Part shown: positions 1 through 9,602 of the stretch, piece by piece
How the letters are laid out: the number at the start of each line of letters is the position of its first letter
How positions within the stretch are numbered: the stretch's first letter is position 1
Assembly (NCBI GenBank): GCA_040191315.1
Contig: JAWJLM010000044.1
Coordinates: 1-33,150, forward strand
Source: Bacillaceae bacterium S4-13-56
Lineage (GTDB): Bacteria; Bacillota; Bacilli; Bacillales; JAWJLM01
DNA: 33,150 bases
Direction of reading: 5' to 3'
Position numbers and translations under genes: made by a program
The notes under the pieces: model-generated
What the model was told of the DNA's origin: nothing
Databases searched by the model: none
Seen by the model: the letters and a program-made list of their open reading frames with translations, nothing else

Positions 1-58
1 TAACAGGTTGTTTTATTTAGTTTTCAAGGTTCAAATGATGTCTGTCCAATCAGACAGT
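1..58 (-). other. Partial leader of an rRNA operon read leftward out of the window
   Basis: On the minus strand this piece contains CCTTGAAAACTAAATAAAAC followed by AACCTGTTA, which resembles the conserved leader/antitermination region ahead of 16S rRNA in Bacillus rrn operons. It lies directly downstream of two tandem rrn-type promoters. The 16S gene itself would lie left of position 1 and is not seen, so the rRNA assignment is inference from leader and promoters. Confidence 0.65.
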
Positions 59-64
59 ATAATA

Positions 65-94
65 ATCATATCATATTCGACACATTATTGTCAA
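65..94 (-). promoter_or_regulatory. Proximal rrn-type promoter (P2-like)
   Basis: Minus strand: -35 TTGACA (89-94), 18-nt spacer, -10 TATGAT (65-70). The -35 box is perfect. It reads into the rRNA-leader-like segment at 1-58 and sits about 84 bp downstream of a second promoter, the tandem P1/P2 layout known for Bacillus rRNA operons. Confidence 0.7.
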
Positions 95-148
95 TCGCCA
101 TTTAAAATCTTTGTCGAAATATGTCGAATATCTTGAAGCGAGAAGTTA

Positions 149-177
149 ATAATACTACGAATAAAACAGAAAGTCAA
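149..177 (-). promoter_or_regulatory. Distal rrn-type promoter (P1-like)
   Basis: Minus strand: -35 TTGACT (172-177), 17-nt spacer, -10 TATTAT (149-154). It lies only 17 bp downstream of the stop codon of the preceding minus-strand gene (ytwF-like), with no terminator between them, so some read-through into the rRNA leader is possible. Confidence 0.65.
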
Positions 178-193
178 CACACAAAATGATTTT

Positions 194-535
194 TTACGCT
201 ACCTTTATATAGTAGATTTGTCCACGCTTTTTCTTTGCTAGATATTTCGCCGCAAGCCTTACCCCTCTTTGATCATCGGAAATGATTACAATATCCTTTT
301 CACACGGGAAAGAAGAATTCAAAACCCTGGGCAAATATGATAAAGGAATGTTTTCTGCCGAGGGATATGGTGAATTAGATACAGAAATGTAATCTCGAAT
401 ATCGATTACACAATAACTTCCAGACTCTATTACTGATGCATCCACTTCCCTTATTCTCCCGTGAATTATCATACGATTGAAAAGAGAGATTGTTATAATT
501 CCAAGGCATGCTAGTAATATCATATATGTTCCCAT
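194..535 (-). CDS. ytwF: Membrane-anchored rhodanese-like protein, catalytic Cys missing (YtwF-like)
   Basis: A 113-residue protein with one N-terminal membrane segment (about residues 3-24) followed by a single rhodanese-type domain containing VIDIRD (43-48) and a loop ending GVR (91-93). In active rhodaneses a CxxGxR loop carries the sulfur-accepting Cys; here that position is Asp88 (SDDQRGVR), so sulfurtransferase activity is unlikely and a sulfur-independent role is inferred. The ATG at 533-535 is chosen because GGGGAG precedes it at good spacing. A longer form from a TTG at 604 lacks a ribosome binding site and would run through a dispersed repeat. It lies downstream of leuS, as ytwF does in B. 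subtilis. Symbol by context and domain. Confidence 0.75.
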   Translation of the reverse strand: MGTYMILLACLGIITISLFNRMIIHGRIREVDASVIESGSYCVIDIRDYISVSNSPYPSAENIPLSYLPRVLNSSFPCEKDIVIISDDQRGVRLAAKYLAKKKRGQIYYIKVA

Positions 536-592
536 TAAAATCTCCCCTAAACTAAATTTTCTCCTCCCAACATGCTCATCATTAAACATAAA

Positions 593-630
593 GTGAAACT
601 TCAATCAGTGGCCCACCTAGACCTTCACTT
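593..630. repeat. Dispersed repeat B, copy 1
   Basis: The 18 bp at 593-610 (GTGAAACTTCAATCAGTG) recur exactly at 17481-17498, each time preceded by a CATAA-like stretch. Here the segment is also flanked by AAGTGAA (591-597) and TTCACTT (624-630), which could form a stem. Similarity to the second copy stops just after the core, so this looks like a truncated copy. Confidence 0.6.
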
Positions 631-763
631 TTCGTTTTACTTATGACTTAAGCTGGGGGATTACTCCCATGAAAATAAAACATTAAATTTTCATCCTTGT
701 TGGTGAAGCTTGCTTCATGGTTGACTGCTCGTTCACGCGGGATAAAAAAGCAACGCAAGAATA

Positions 764-792
764 AATGTAATAGGATTTTAACTAATTGTCAA
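764..792 (-). promoter_or_regulatory. Probable promoter of the ytwF-like gene
   Basis: Minus strand: -35 TTGACA (787-792, perfect), 17-nt spacer, -10 TACATT (764-769). It implies a leader of over 200 nt before the start at 535. The leader contains the palindromic stem TGAAGC-AA-GCTTCA around 704-717 and repeat B copy 1. No known riboswitch class is recognised in it. Confidence 0.55.
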
Positions 793-895
793 GAGATACA
801 TCCAAGGGTATTCCTTGTGATTTTTTCCCTTCTTATAAAAAAAGCAAAGGCATAAACTGTAAAAGACTTATGAAACTATTTCTTAAAGTTTGTAG

Positions 896-920
896 AAAAA
901 GCGTCCAAAAGATGGACGCT
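896..920 (-). terminator. Intrinsic terminator of leuS
   Basis: An 8-bp stem (900-907 with 913-920, AGCGTCCA/TGGACGCT) is followed on the minus strand by a run of five T. It lies 13 bp past the leuS stop. Confidence 0.85.
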
Positions 921-932
921 ATCGCTTTTCTA

Positions 933-3350
<2,418 letters not shown>

Positions 3351-3440
3351 GCCTTTTATCCTCCTCCATAGTAAATACCCCAGTCTATTCTCTGCTTTTT
3401 CTTTAGCTCCATCTTTGCCAAAATTCCCTCTTATTACCCT

Positions 3441-3556
3441 TATGTAATTTAACCCTATTTAGAAAACTTGGCCTATCTCAAATTCCTCATGGCAAAAGCC
3501 TAATTGTTCCATGTACTATACACCGACTAAAGTTATAAATAGCTGATAGTATTAAA
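3441..3556 (+). repeat. Dispersed repeat A, copy 1, in the leuS leader
   Basis: This segment resembles 12554-12721: both share a left block (GAAAACTTGGCCTATCTC here, GAAAAACTTAGCATATCTC there) and a right block with AAAGTTATAAATAGCTG (3528-3544 here) identical. The right block is bordered by arms that are imperfectly complementary in each copy but would be perfectly complementary in a common ancestor (ATACTATCA / TGATAGTAT). It ends just where the T-box terminator T-run begins. It carries no protein-coding gene. Confidence 0.6.
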
Positions 3557-3797
3557 AAGCCTCCCCTCCCATAAATATGGGACGAGAGGCTTTCACCTAC
3601 CGCGGTACCACCCAAATTAGTATGCATCAGCATACTCACTTGTATCTTTAACGCAGATTAACGGCAAGAATTACTTCCTATTTCACTCTTGCGACCAAAA
3701 AGGTGAGTTCAAAGCGAAGAAATGATAGCTCGCACCAACCGCTACCTCTCTGACACTTCATTCGTCTTTTACTAATCCATTTTGCTAGTCGTTCACT
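3555..3797 (-). promoter_or_regulatory. T-box leader (Leu specifier CTC) controlling leuS
   Basis: Read on the minus strand, this is a classical T-box: a stem I start with AGAGAGGTAGCGGTTGGTGC, the specifier context GAA-CTC-ACC with the leucine codon CTC at 3705-3707, the T-box sequence GGGTGGTACCGCGG (3600-3613) that binds the uncharged tRNA acceptor end, and a terminator hairpin AAAGCCTC...GAGGCTTTTT (about 3555-3593). Uncharged tRNA-Leu should favour the antiterminator and raise leuS transcription. The specifier agrees with the downstream gene. Confidence 0.95.
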
Positions 3798-3813
3798 ATA
3801 TTATCGTATTCGT

Positions 3814-3842
3814 ATTTTAAAGAAGCAATCGACCTTTGTCAA
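3814..3842 (-). promoter_or_regulatory. Promoter of the leuS T-box transcript
   Basis: Minus strand: -35 TTGACA (3837-3842, perfect), 17-nt spacer, -10 TAAAAT (3814-3819, five of six). It sits immediately upstream of the T-box stem I. Confidence 0.75.
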
Positions 3843-3892
3843 GTTTTGCCTTCTTATCAGTTGTTTGATCGTTCAATCGGAAGAATAATGTA

Positions 3893-3918
3893 AAAACGCC
3901 TCTCACAAGAGACGTTTT
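3893..3918 (-). terminator. Terminator of ytzC
   Basis: An 11-bp stem (3893-3903 with 3908-3918; one U-G pair in the minus-strand RNA), four-base loop and T-rich tail on the minus strand, directly after the ytzC stop. Confidence 0.85.
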
Positions 3919-3923
3919 AAACA

Positions 3924-4202
3924 TTACTGGTCATCCAATTTTATCTGGTCTAAAACCATATCATTCATGACATTGCTTACTAATAAATGAAGGCGGTATA
4001 GTTGCTCTTTTTGTTGAGAATTAGCACTTAATTTCCAATGCTCAATCTCACTCTCTAACTTGGCTAATTCCTGTTGTGCTAAAGAGTATTCTGCGTCGTT
4101 TTCAAATTGATTTTGATTGGCCAGATTCAGCATTTCCTCTGCATTGGAAAGCTTTTGCTCTACATCATGAATAAAATCATCCATTGCTTTTCTCGTAGTC
4201 AT
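3924..4202 (-). CDS. ytzC: YtzC-like small coiled-coil protein
   Basis: A 92-residue, highly charged protein (many E, Q, K and L) with no Cys and no membrane segment. Most of it should form a helical coiled coil. Length, composition and place next to ytqA match B. subtilis YtzC (DUF2524), a conserved Bacillus protein of unknown function. GAGGTGA precedes the ATG at good spacing and a terminator follows. It is divergent from mnmL. No function is proposed. Confidence 0.85.
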   Translation of the reverse strand: MTTRKAMDDFIHDVEQKLSNAEEMLNLANQNQFENDAEYSLAQQELAKLESEIEHWKLSANSQQKEQLYRLHLLVSNVMNDMVLDQIKLDDQ

Positions 4203-4252
4203 CTAATCACCTCATACATAATATGTGATTTTTAAAAACATCCTATTCCCTT

Positions 4253-4282
4253 TTGTCGCTGTATAGAAAATCGTGCTACAAT
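4253..4282 (+). promoter_or_regulatory. Promoter of mnmL-mnmM
   Basis: -35 TTGTCG (4253-4258), 18-nt spacer, -10 TACAAT (4277-4282), placed 38 bp ahead of the mnmL start. Confidence 0.55.
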
Positions 4283-4319
4283 GACTTTTGGAAAGTATAT
4301 TTTTAGAGGAGTAGTATAT

Positions 4320-5282
4320 ATGAAATCAAACCCATTCCCTTATTCGTTTGATCAAAAAAGATACCATTCATGGAATTATCATTTAAAGCAAACGTTTGGA
4401 CATAAAGTATTTAAAATCTCGTTAGATGGCAGATTCGATTGCCCAAACCGAGATGGTACAGTAGCCTATGGCGGATGCACCTTTTGCTCGGCCTCTGGAA
4501 GTGGAGATTTTGCTGGGAACCGCGCCGAAGATTTAGAAACACAATTTCACACGATTAAAAATCAGATGCATAAAAAATGGAAAGACGGTAAGTATATGGC
4601 CTATTTTCAAGCCTTTACTAATACTCATGCGCCTGTGGACGTCCTTAGAGAGAAATATGAAGCCGTATTAAAACAAGAAAATGTGGTTGGGTTATCAATT
4701 GCTACAAGACCAGATTGCCTTCCTGATGATGTGGTCGAATATTTAGCTGAACTAAATGAACGGACCTATTTATGGGTAGAACTTGGATTGCAAACAATTC
4801 ACCAAGAAACAGCGAATTTGATTAATCGTGCCCACGATCTTGAATGTTACCTAAAAGGAGTCGAAAAGTTAAGAAAACACAATATTAGAATTTGCTCTCA
4901 TATTATTAATGGATTACCTGGTGAAAATCGTGAAATGATGATGGAAACTGCTAAAACAGTGTCTCAAATGGATGTTCAAGGTATTAAGATTCATCTTCTT
5001 CATTTATTAAAAGGTACCCCTATGGTGAAGCAATATGAAAAAGGGATACTTGAATTCTTAAGTAAAGACGAATATATCGATCTTGTTGTCGATCAATTGG
5101 AAATTCTACCACCGGAAATGATCATTCACCGCATTACTGGAGATGGACCACCTGAGTTAATGATAGGACCAATGTGGAGCCTGAACAAATGGGAGGTTCT
5201 GAACGGAATTGACGGTGAACTCATTAAAAGGGATAGTTGGCAAGGAAAGCACTACAAAGTTGGGAGCTTGGAAACATGCTAA
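4320..5282 (+). CDS. mnmL: Radical SAM tRNA wobble-uridine enzyme MnmL (YtqA)
   Basis: A 320-residue radical SAM protein of the YtqA/YhcC family. The 4Fe-4S ligands fit Cys41, Cys53 and Cys56 (CPNRDGTVAYGGCTFC), the long-spaced form typical of this family. Later blocks include GLSIATRPDCLP and WVELGLQT. In Gram-positive bacteria YtqA has been reported as MnmL, acting with MnmM in making 5-methylaminomethyl groups on tRNA U34; that role is taken from the family. The ATG at 4320 follows AGAGGAG, and an in-frame ATG at 4281 lies inside the promoter. Its stop overlaps the start of mnmM, so the two form one translationally coupled unit. Cytoplasmic. Confidence 0.88.
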   Translation: MKSNPFPYSFDQKRYHSWNYHLKQTFGHKVFKISLDGRFDCPNRDGTVAYGGCTFCSASGSGDFAGNRAEDLETQFHTIKNQMHKKWKDGKYMAYFQAFTNTHAPVDVLREKYEAVLKQENVVGLSIATRPDCLPDDVVEYLAELNERTYLWVELGLQTIHQETANLINRAHDLECYLKGVEKLRKHNIRICSHIINGLPGENREMMMETAKTVSQMDVQGIKIHLLHLLKGTPMVKQYEKGILEFLSKDEYIDLVVDQLEILPPEMIIHRITGDGPPELMIGPMWSLNKWEVLNGIDGELIKRDSWQGKHYKVGSLETC

Positions 5283-5842
5283 AAAGAGTCCTAGAATATG
5301 CACATACTTTACTATCAGATACCGTTCATACGGGTGATGTCGTTATAGATGGAACTGCCGGGAAAGGCAAGGATACCCTCTTTTTAAGTCAGCTTGTTGG
5401 AGAGGACGGACATGTCTATGCCATGGACATTCAAGTAGAAGCAATTTTTCAAACAAGGCAGTTGTTAGCAGCACATAAGAGAACGAATGTAACTTTAATT
5501 AACGACAGCCATAGCCAACTCACTCAATATATTGCCCAAGAGAATATTCATTCTATTGGTGGAGCAATCTTCAACCTGGGATATTTACCAGGGGGGGATA
5601 AAAGTATCATTACCCAGCCTGAATCCACTTTACAAGCAATCGAAGCTATTCTGCCATACCTGAGAGAAGGTCGTTTAGTTATACTTGTAGTCTATCCTGG
5701 GCATGAAGGTGGACAAGAAGAAGAATTCGAGCTCCTAAAAGCACTCTCTGGTTTTAAACAAAAGGAATACAACGTGCTACGCTACGGATTTATAAATCAA
5801 CAAAATAATCCTCCGTTTATTTTAGCCATTGAAAAAAAGTAA
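5276..5842 (+). CDS. mnmM: tRNA (mnm5U34) methyltransferase MnmM (YtqB)
   Basis: A 188-residue Rossmann-fold SAM-dependent methyltransferase. Motif I is VIDGTAGKGKDT (23-34), an acidic residue ends strand 2 (Asp51 in YAMDIQ), and FNLGYLPGGD is the family's conserved motif. YtqB/MnmM methylates 5-aminomethyl-uridine at tRNA position 34 to the mnm5 form (known for the family). The ATG at 5276-5278 overlaps the last codons of mnmL (ATGCTAA) with GGGAG upstream. An earlier in-frame start at 5237 would lie inside mnmL and is not used. A strong palindromic terminator follows. Confidence 0.9.
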   Translation: MLKRVLEYAHTLLSDTVHTGDVVIDGTAGKGKDTLFLSQLVGEDGHVYAMDIQVEAIFQTRQLLAAHKRTNVTLINDSHSQLTQYIAQENIHSIGGAIFNLGYLPGGDKSIITQPESTLQAIEAILPYLREGRLVILVVYPGHEGGQEEEFELLKALSGFKQKEYNVLRYGFINQQNNPPFILAIEKK

Positions 5843-5866
5843 ATCCCATGGACTTCTCCATGGGAT
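5843..5866. terminator. Bidirectional terminator between mnmM and ytpB
   Basis: A 9-bp perfect stem ATCCCATGG/CCATGGGAT (5843-5851 with 5858-5866). It is followed by CTTT on the plus strand and by a T-rich stretch on the minus strand, and it lies between two convergent genes. Confidence 0.8.
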
Positions 5867-5868
5867 CT

Positions 5869-6945
5869 TTAATTATGAGCCAATTTTTTTGTCTTTCGAT
5901 AAAATTTCGTGTTGAAATAAAAAAATCTTGAAATTCCTCCACAGGCATGTAGTAATGCTTTGACCATTATTTTAGAGCTTTTTAATTGATTCACTTTTTG
6001 ATCAGCTAAATACATTCCTACTAGACCCTTTTGTATATATCGATGAAATCTTTCATTCGGAAGATTTTTTACTCTTTGCTGCGTTTCTTCTATAAAATGA
6101 AGAAATCTCTCTCTCATATGCTCCTCCGAGTCGTAATAGGAACAAAAATTCAAATCTCCTTCTCTACTGTCTTCCTTTTGATCAATATAATAATCCAATA
6201 AAATGTGAAGACCCTGCATATAAGGAAAATAACCTTGATAAATTCGCTTTACGAGTGATTCAGTCAACACTCCGTTTAATCCATAGGCAACCAAACAAAA
6301 AATGCCTAGTGTTGATCCTGCACAAGCGGAGAACTCGAACCAGCTTATATTTTCTTTTAAATCATTCTGACTTTCCTCAAACCATTTGGTTAAGCGGGGA
6401 ACTCGTTCTTCTACTTTTACATGCTTGTGCACTTGTAAATCTCGATAATACTGTGCCAGTTTAATCATATAGGGGTATACAACGGACTCATAGTCGGGGA
6501 TCTGCCGAACCACCTGCTGACAGGTTTTGACTAAGTCTTCTAAATACCCTTGGTCTTGTTGATCCTCTCTCAAACGATAATAATTTTGAGTAGGTTGGCC
6601 AGGAGATAAAGCATCAATCATCGATTGGTGTAATAGATCAAAATCAGCAGGATCTAATGAAGTACTTCTGTCACAAAGATTATCTAAGTAATCACTTATA
6701 GTCTGATACGCCACAATGAACCGGATCACTTCTTTATATCTTTTGGGAGATAGAATCGCATAAATTCCTCCCCCCTCACAATGGAAGGTTTTGGAATCAA
6801 TGCTGGCTAGAGCCTGCTTACGGAGCTCAGAATTCTCAATGTTTTGAGCTCTACTTGTCCAATATGCAAGTTCCCGATGAACTGCAGGAAATATTTTTTT
6901 GTATATTCGATTCATGAATAGTATTGGATTTTCTGGTACTTGCAA
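5869..6945 (-). CDS. ytpB: Tetraprenyl-beta-curcumene synthase (YtpB)
   Basis: A 358-residue protein of the DUF2600 family. B. subtilis YtpB cyclises tetraprenyl (C35) diphosphate to tetraprenyl-beta-curcumene, the precursor of sesquarterpenes. The helical protein has an Asp-rich metal/diphosphate motif DYLDNLCD (Asp85, Asp88, Asp92) and the family block SKTFHCEGG (51-59). The TTG at 6943-6945 is chosen because AGGAGG lies seven bases before it and the N-terminus LQVPENPI then fits the family. An upstream ATG at 6969 overlaps the ytpA stop but has no Shine-Dalgarno. It follows ytpA closely in one operon. Confidence 0.9.
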   Translation of the reverse strand: MQVPENPILFMNRIYKKIFPAVHRELAYWTSRAQNIENSELRKQALASIDSKTFHCEGGGIYAILSPKRYKEVIRFIVAYQTISDYLDNLCDRSTSLDPADFDLLHQSMIDALSPGQPTQNYYRLREDQQDQGYLEDLVKTCQQVVRQIPDYESVVYPYMIKLAQYYRDLQVHKHVKVEERVPRLTKWFEESQNDLKENISWFEFSACAGSTLGIFCLVAYGLNGVLTESLVKRIYQGYFPYMQGLHILLDYYIDQKEDSREGDLNFCSYYDSEEHMRERFLHFIEETQQRVKNLPNERFHRYIQKGLVGMYLADQKVNQLKSSKIMVKALLHACGGISRFFYFNTKFYRKTKKLAHN

Positions 6946-6965
6946 TCTGGTTCCTCCTAGAGATG

Positions 6966-7733
6966 TCATTTAATAAAAGAAAGTGCCATTTGAAAAACTT
7001 CTTCTCCTTCAGGTTCAAACAATATCTCATGATACAAACCTTCCCATTCTTTATACTTCTTATTTGTTACAGGAAGCTGTTTATACCACTGATGGACTAC
7101 TTCTTTTCGAACAAGTTTGTCATCTCCTGCCTGCATGACAAGGGTGGGGATATTTGGATACTGCTGAACCTTTTCTTGGACTTGTAGCATGGCATTTTGA
7201 AGTTCACTAAACCATCTAACAGAAATCTTTTGAACGATGAGGGAATCATTTAGGTCTCTTTCCCTAACCTCTTCATTTCTAGTAACATGTAATGGGTTTA
7301 AATTACCAGAGACTAATAGGGTTGGCGCAATAACATTACAGATTTTTGAAAAGGCTTGAACACCTTTTGATGGTTCATCAACGATTCCAATACAAGGGGA
7401 GGAAAGAATCACAGCTGTAATAGGAAGTGATTTTTCCTGCAGAGTTCTAGAAACAGCTAGTCCACCCATACTATGGCCTAATGCATATATAGGAAGTTTA
7501 AATTCTTCGGCCTTATGTACCCACTTTTCAATTGTATCTAAGTATTGTGTAAAGGAATCAATATGCCCTCTTTTCCCATCTGTCTTCCCTTGGCCAGGGA
7601 GATCTCCTGTAACCACATGATATCCTTCTTGAGTAAATCTTTTGGCGACTGCATCATACCTGCCTGAATGTTCAAAAGCTCCATGAACAATAACGACTGT
7701 TCCTTTTGCATATTCCGCTGAGTATACCTTCAT
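6966..7733 (-). CDS. ytpA: Alpha/beta hydrolase, lysophospholipase-like (YtpA)
   Basis: A 255-residue serine hydrolase with the nucleophile elbow GHSMGG (Ser88), a likely acid at Asp204 (QAGDDK) and catalytic His235 (GLYHEIL). The opening block VIVHGAFEHSGRY carries the oxyanion HG motif, as in monoacylglycerol lipase-like enzymes. B. subtilis YtpA is a lysophospholipase linked to synthesis of the phospholipid antibiotic bacilysocin; whether that product is made here cannot be told from sequence. GGAGGCGA precedes the ATG. It is upstream of ytpB on the same strand and divergent from ytoA. Confidence 0.88.
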   Translation of the reverse strand: MKVYSAEYAKGTVVIVHGAFEHSGRYDAVAKRFTQEGYHVVTGDLPGQGKTDGKRGHIDSFTQYLDTIEKWVHKAEEFKLPIYALGHSMGGLAVSRTLQEKSLPITAVILSSPCIGIVDEPSKGVQAFSKICNVIAPTLLVSGNLNPLHVTRNEEVRERDLNDSLIVQKISVRWFSELQNAMLQVQEKVQQYPNIPTLVMQAGDDKLVRKEVVHQWYKQLPVTNKKYKEWEGLYHEILFEPEGEEVFQMALSFIK

Positions 7734-7752
7734 CCATTATTCGCCTCCAACG

Positions 7753-7802
7753 TTGATTTTATGCTAATCTTATACTATATTATAGCGTAAAAGTCGGACA
7801 AC
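7753..7802. promoter_or_regulatory. Overlapping divergent promoters of ytoA (+) and ytpA (-)
   Basis: Plus strand: TTGATT (7753-7758), 17-nt spacer, TATATT (7776-7781), toward ytoA. Minus strand: TTGTCC (7796-7801), 16-nt spacer, TATAGT (7774-7779), toward ytpA. The two -10 boxes overlap, so RNA polymerase could occupy only one at a time. Confidence 0.5.
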
Positions 7803-7837
7803 GAATGAAGGATTAGGTATAAAAAAGGAGGAATCAT

Positions 7838-8353
7838 ATGATTTATGAATATAAAGGAAAAGTTCCGAAAATAAACCAGACGGCCTATATTGCAGAAGAT
7901 GCTGTCATTACTGGTGATGTTCAGATAGGAGCTGAGTCTAGTGTTTGGTTCAAAACCGTCATTCGAGGGGATGTTGCTCCAACCATTATCGGAGATCAAG
8001 TTAATATTCAGGATTTAAGTCTTTTACATCAAAGTCCAAATCATCCATTAATTCTCGAAGATGGAGTAACCATTGGCCATCAAGTGACCCTCCATTCTGC
8101 TCACATCAAAAAGAATGCTCTTATTGGAATGGGTTCTATAATCTTAGACGGAGCAGTTGTTGAGGAAGGAGCATTTGTGGGGGCGGGCAGCCTTGTTCCT
8201 CCGAACAAAACAATACCCGCAGGAACCCTCGCTATGGGTCGTCCAGCAAAGGTCGTAAGGAATTTAAAGGAAGAGGATCGGAAAGAGATGGATCGAATCC
8301 GTAATTCGTATGTAGAAAAAGGTCAATACTATAAAAATCTAAAACCACTTTAA
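7838..8353 (+). CDS. ytoA: Gamma-carbonic anhydrase-like protein (YtoA)
   Basis: A 171-residue left-handed beta-helix protein built of hexapeptide repeats (visible from about residue 12 to 140). The three zinc-ligand histidines of the gamma-carbonic anhydrase family fit His64 (LLHQSPNHP), His81 and His86 (IGHQVTLHS). It should form a trimer with metal bound between subunits. Members of this YrdA/PaaY branch are often inactive or weak as carbonic anhydrases, so CO2 hydration is not certain. AGGAGG precedes the ATG at ideal spacing. Single-gene unit ending at a bidirectional terminator shared with metK. Confidence 0.9.
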   Translation: MIYEYKGKVPKINQTAYIAEDAVITGDVQIGAESSVWFKTVIRGDVAPTIIGDQVNIQDLSLLHQSPNHPLILEDGVTIGHQVTLHSAHIKKNALIGMGSIILDGAVVEEGAFVGAGSLVPPNKTIPAGTLAMGRPAKVVRNLKEEDRKEMDRIRNSYVEKGQYYKNLKPL

Positions 8354-8378
8354 AAAAACACTTTCTACCTAAGGAAAA

Positions 8379-8403
8379 GGGTGCCTTACCATCGGCACCC
8401 TTT
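8379..8403. terminator. Bidirectional terminator between ytoA and metK
   Basis: Stem GGGTGCC/GGCACCC (8379-8385 with 8394-8400), T-rich on the plus side and A-rich on the left flank, so it works in both directions between convergent genes. Confidence 0.85.
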
Positions 8404-8405
8404 CT

Positions 8406-9602
8406 TTATTTCAACATTTGCTTTAATAAATCTGCTTTATCTGTCATTTCCCATGGGAACTGAATATCTGTTCTTCCAAAATGTCCGTATGCAGCTGTAT
8501 CTCTATAGATTGGGCGACGAAGATCAAGCATCTTGATAATTCCTGCTGGGCGAAGGTCAAACACTTCACGAACTGCATCAACAAGCTTATTTTCATCAAA
8601 AGTTCCTGTGCCAAAAGTGTTCACAGCAATTGATACAGGTTGTGCGACACCAATAGCATAGGCAAGCTGAACCTCGCAGCTATCCGCAAGACCTGCGGCA
8701 ACTATATTTTTAGCAACATAACGTGCTGCATAAGCTGCCGACCGATCTACTTTTGTAGGATCCTTACCACTAAAGGCTCCCCCACCATGGCGAGCATAAC
8801 CACCATACGTATCAACAATGATTTTTCTTCCAGTTAGTCCTGCATCTCCCTGAGGTCCCCCAATAACGAATCGACCAGTAGGATTTATAAAGTATTTTGT
8901 TTTCTCATCAATTAAATGAGAAGGGACAACAGGTTCAATCACATGCTTTTTTAAATCATCCTGAATTTGTTTTAAAGAAATCTTCGGATGATGCTGTGTA
9001 GAAATAACAATAGCATCTACTCTAACAGGTTGATCCTTTTCATCATATTCTATAGTCACTTGAGTTTTTCCGTCTGGACGAAGGTAATCTAACGTTTCAT
9101 CCTTACGAACATCAGCAAGTCGCTTAGACAACTTATGAGCAAGAGAAATTGGAAGTGGCATTAGCTCGTCCGTTTCATTACAAGCAAAACCAAACATTAA
9201 TCCCTGATCACCTGCACCAATTGCTTCAATTTCCGTATCGCTCATTTCCCCTTCCCGAGCTTCAAGTGCTTGATTCACGCCTTGCGCAATGTCAGGGGAT
9301 TGTTCATCAATTGCAGTCAATACGGCACAAGTCTCGGAATCAAAGCCATATTTTGCACGTGTATATCCAATTTCTTTAAGCGTAGAACGAACAATACTTG
9401 GTATATCCACATATGTATTGGTAGATATCTCTCCTGCTACTAACACTAAACCAGTAGTTACGCTCGTTTCACAAGCCACACGTGCATTAGGATCATTTGT
9501 CAGGATCGCATCTAGAATGGCATCTGAAATTTGGTCACAAATTTTGTCAGGATGTCCTTCTGTTACAGACTCTGAAGTAAACAGACGGCGATTTTGGGCC
9601 AT
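8406..9602 (-). CDS. metK: S-adenosylmethionine synthetase
   Basis: A 398-residue cytoplasmic enzyme making S-adenosylmethionine from methionine and ATP. Visible signatures: GHPDK (16-20), the family hexapeptide GAGDQG, and the glycine-rich GGGAFSGKD loop. Three in-frame ATG codons lie close together (9611, 9608, 9602). The third is chosen because AAGGAGG is 11 bases before it and the N-terminus [16 protein letters not shown] fits the family length; the second (9608) is nearly as good. B. subtilis metK is under a SAM-I riboswitch, but no such element is recognisable upstream here. Confidence 0.97.
   Translation of the reverse strand: MAQNRRLFTSESVTEGHPDKICDQISDAILDAILTNDPNARVACETSVTTGLVLVAGEISTNTYVDIPSIVRSTLKEIGYTRAKYGFDSETCAVLTAIDEQSPDIAQGVNQALEAREGEMSDTEIEAIGAGDQGLMFGFACNETDELMPLPISLAHKLSKRLADVRKDETLDYLRPDGKTQVTIEYDEKDQPVRVDAIVISTQHHPKISLKQIQDDLKKHVIEPVVPSHLIDEKTKYFINPTGRFVIGGPQGDAGLTGRKIIVDTYGGYARHGGGAFSGKDPTKVDRSAAYAARYVAKNIVAAGLADSCEVQLAYAIGVAQPVSIAVNTFGTGTFDENKLVDAVREVFDLRPAGIIKMLDLRRPIYRDTAAYGHFGRTDIQFPWEMTDKADLLKQMLK

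Noticed and set aside
536-604. N-terminal extension of the ytwF-like protein from a TTG
   Set aside because: It lacks a ribosome binding site, overlaps repeat B, and the internal ATG has a good GGGGAG site.
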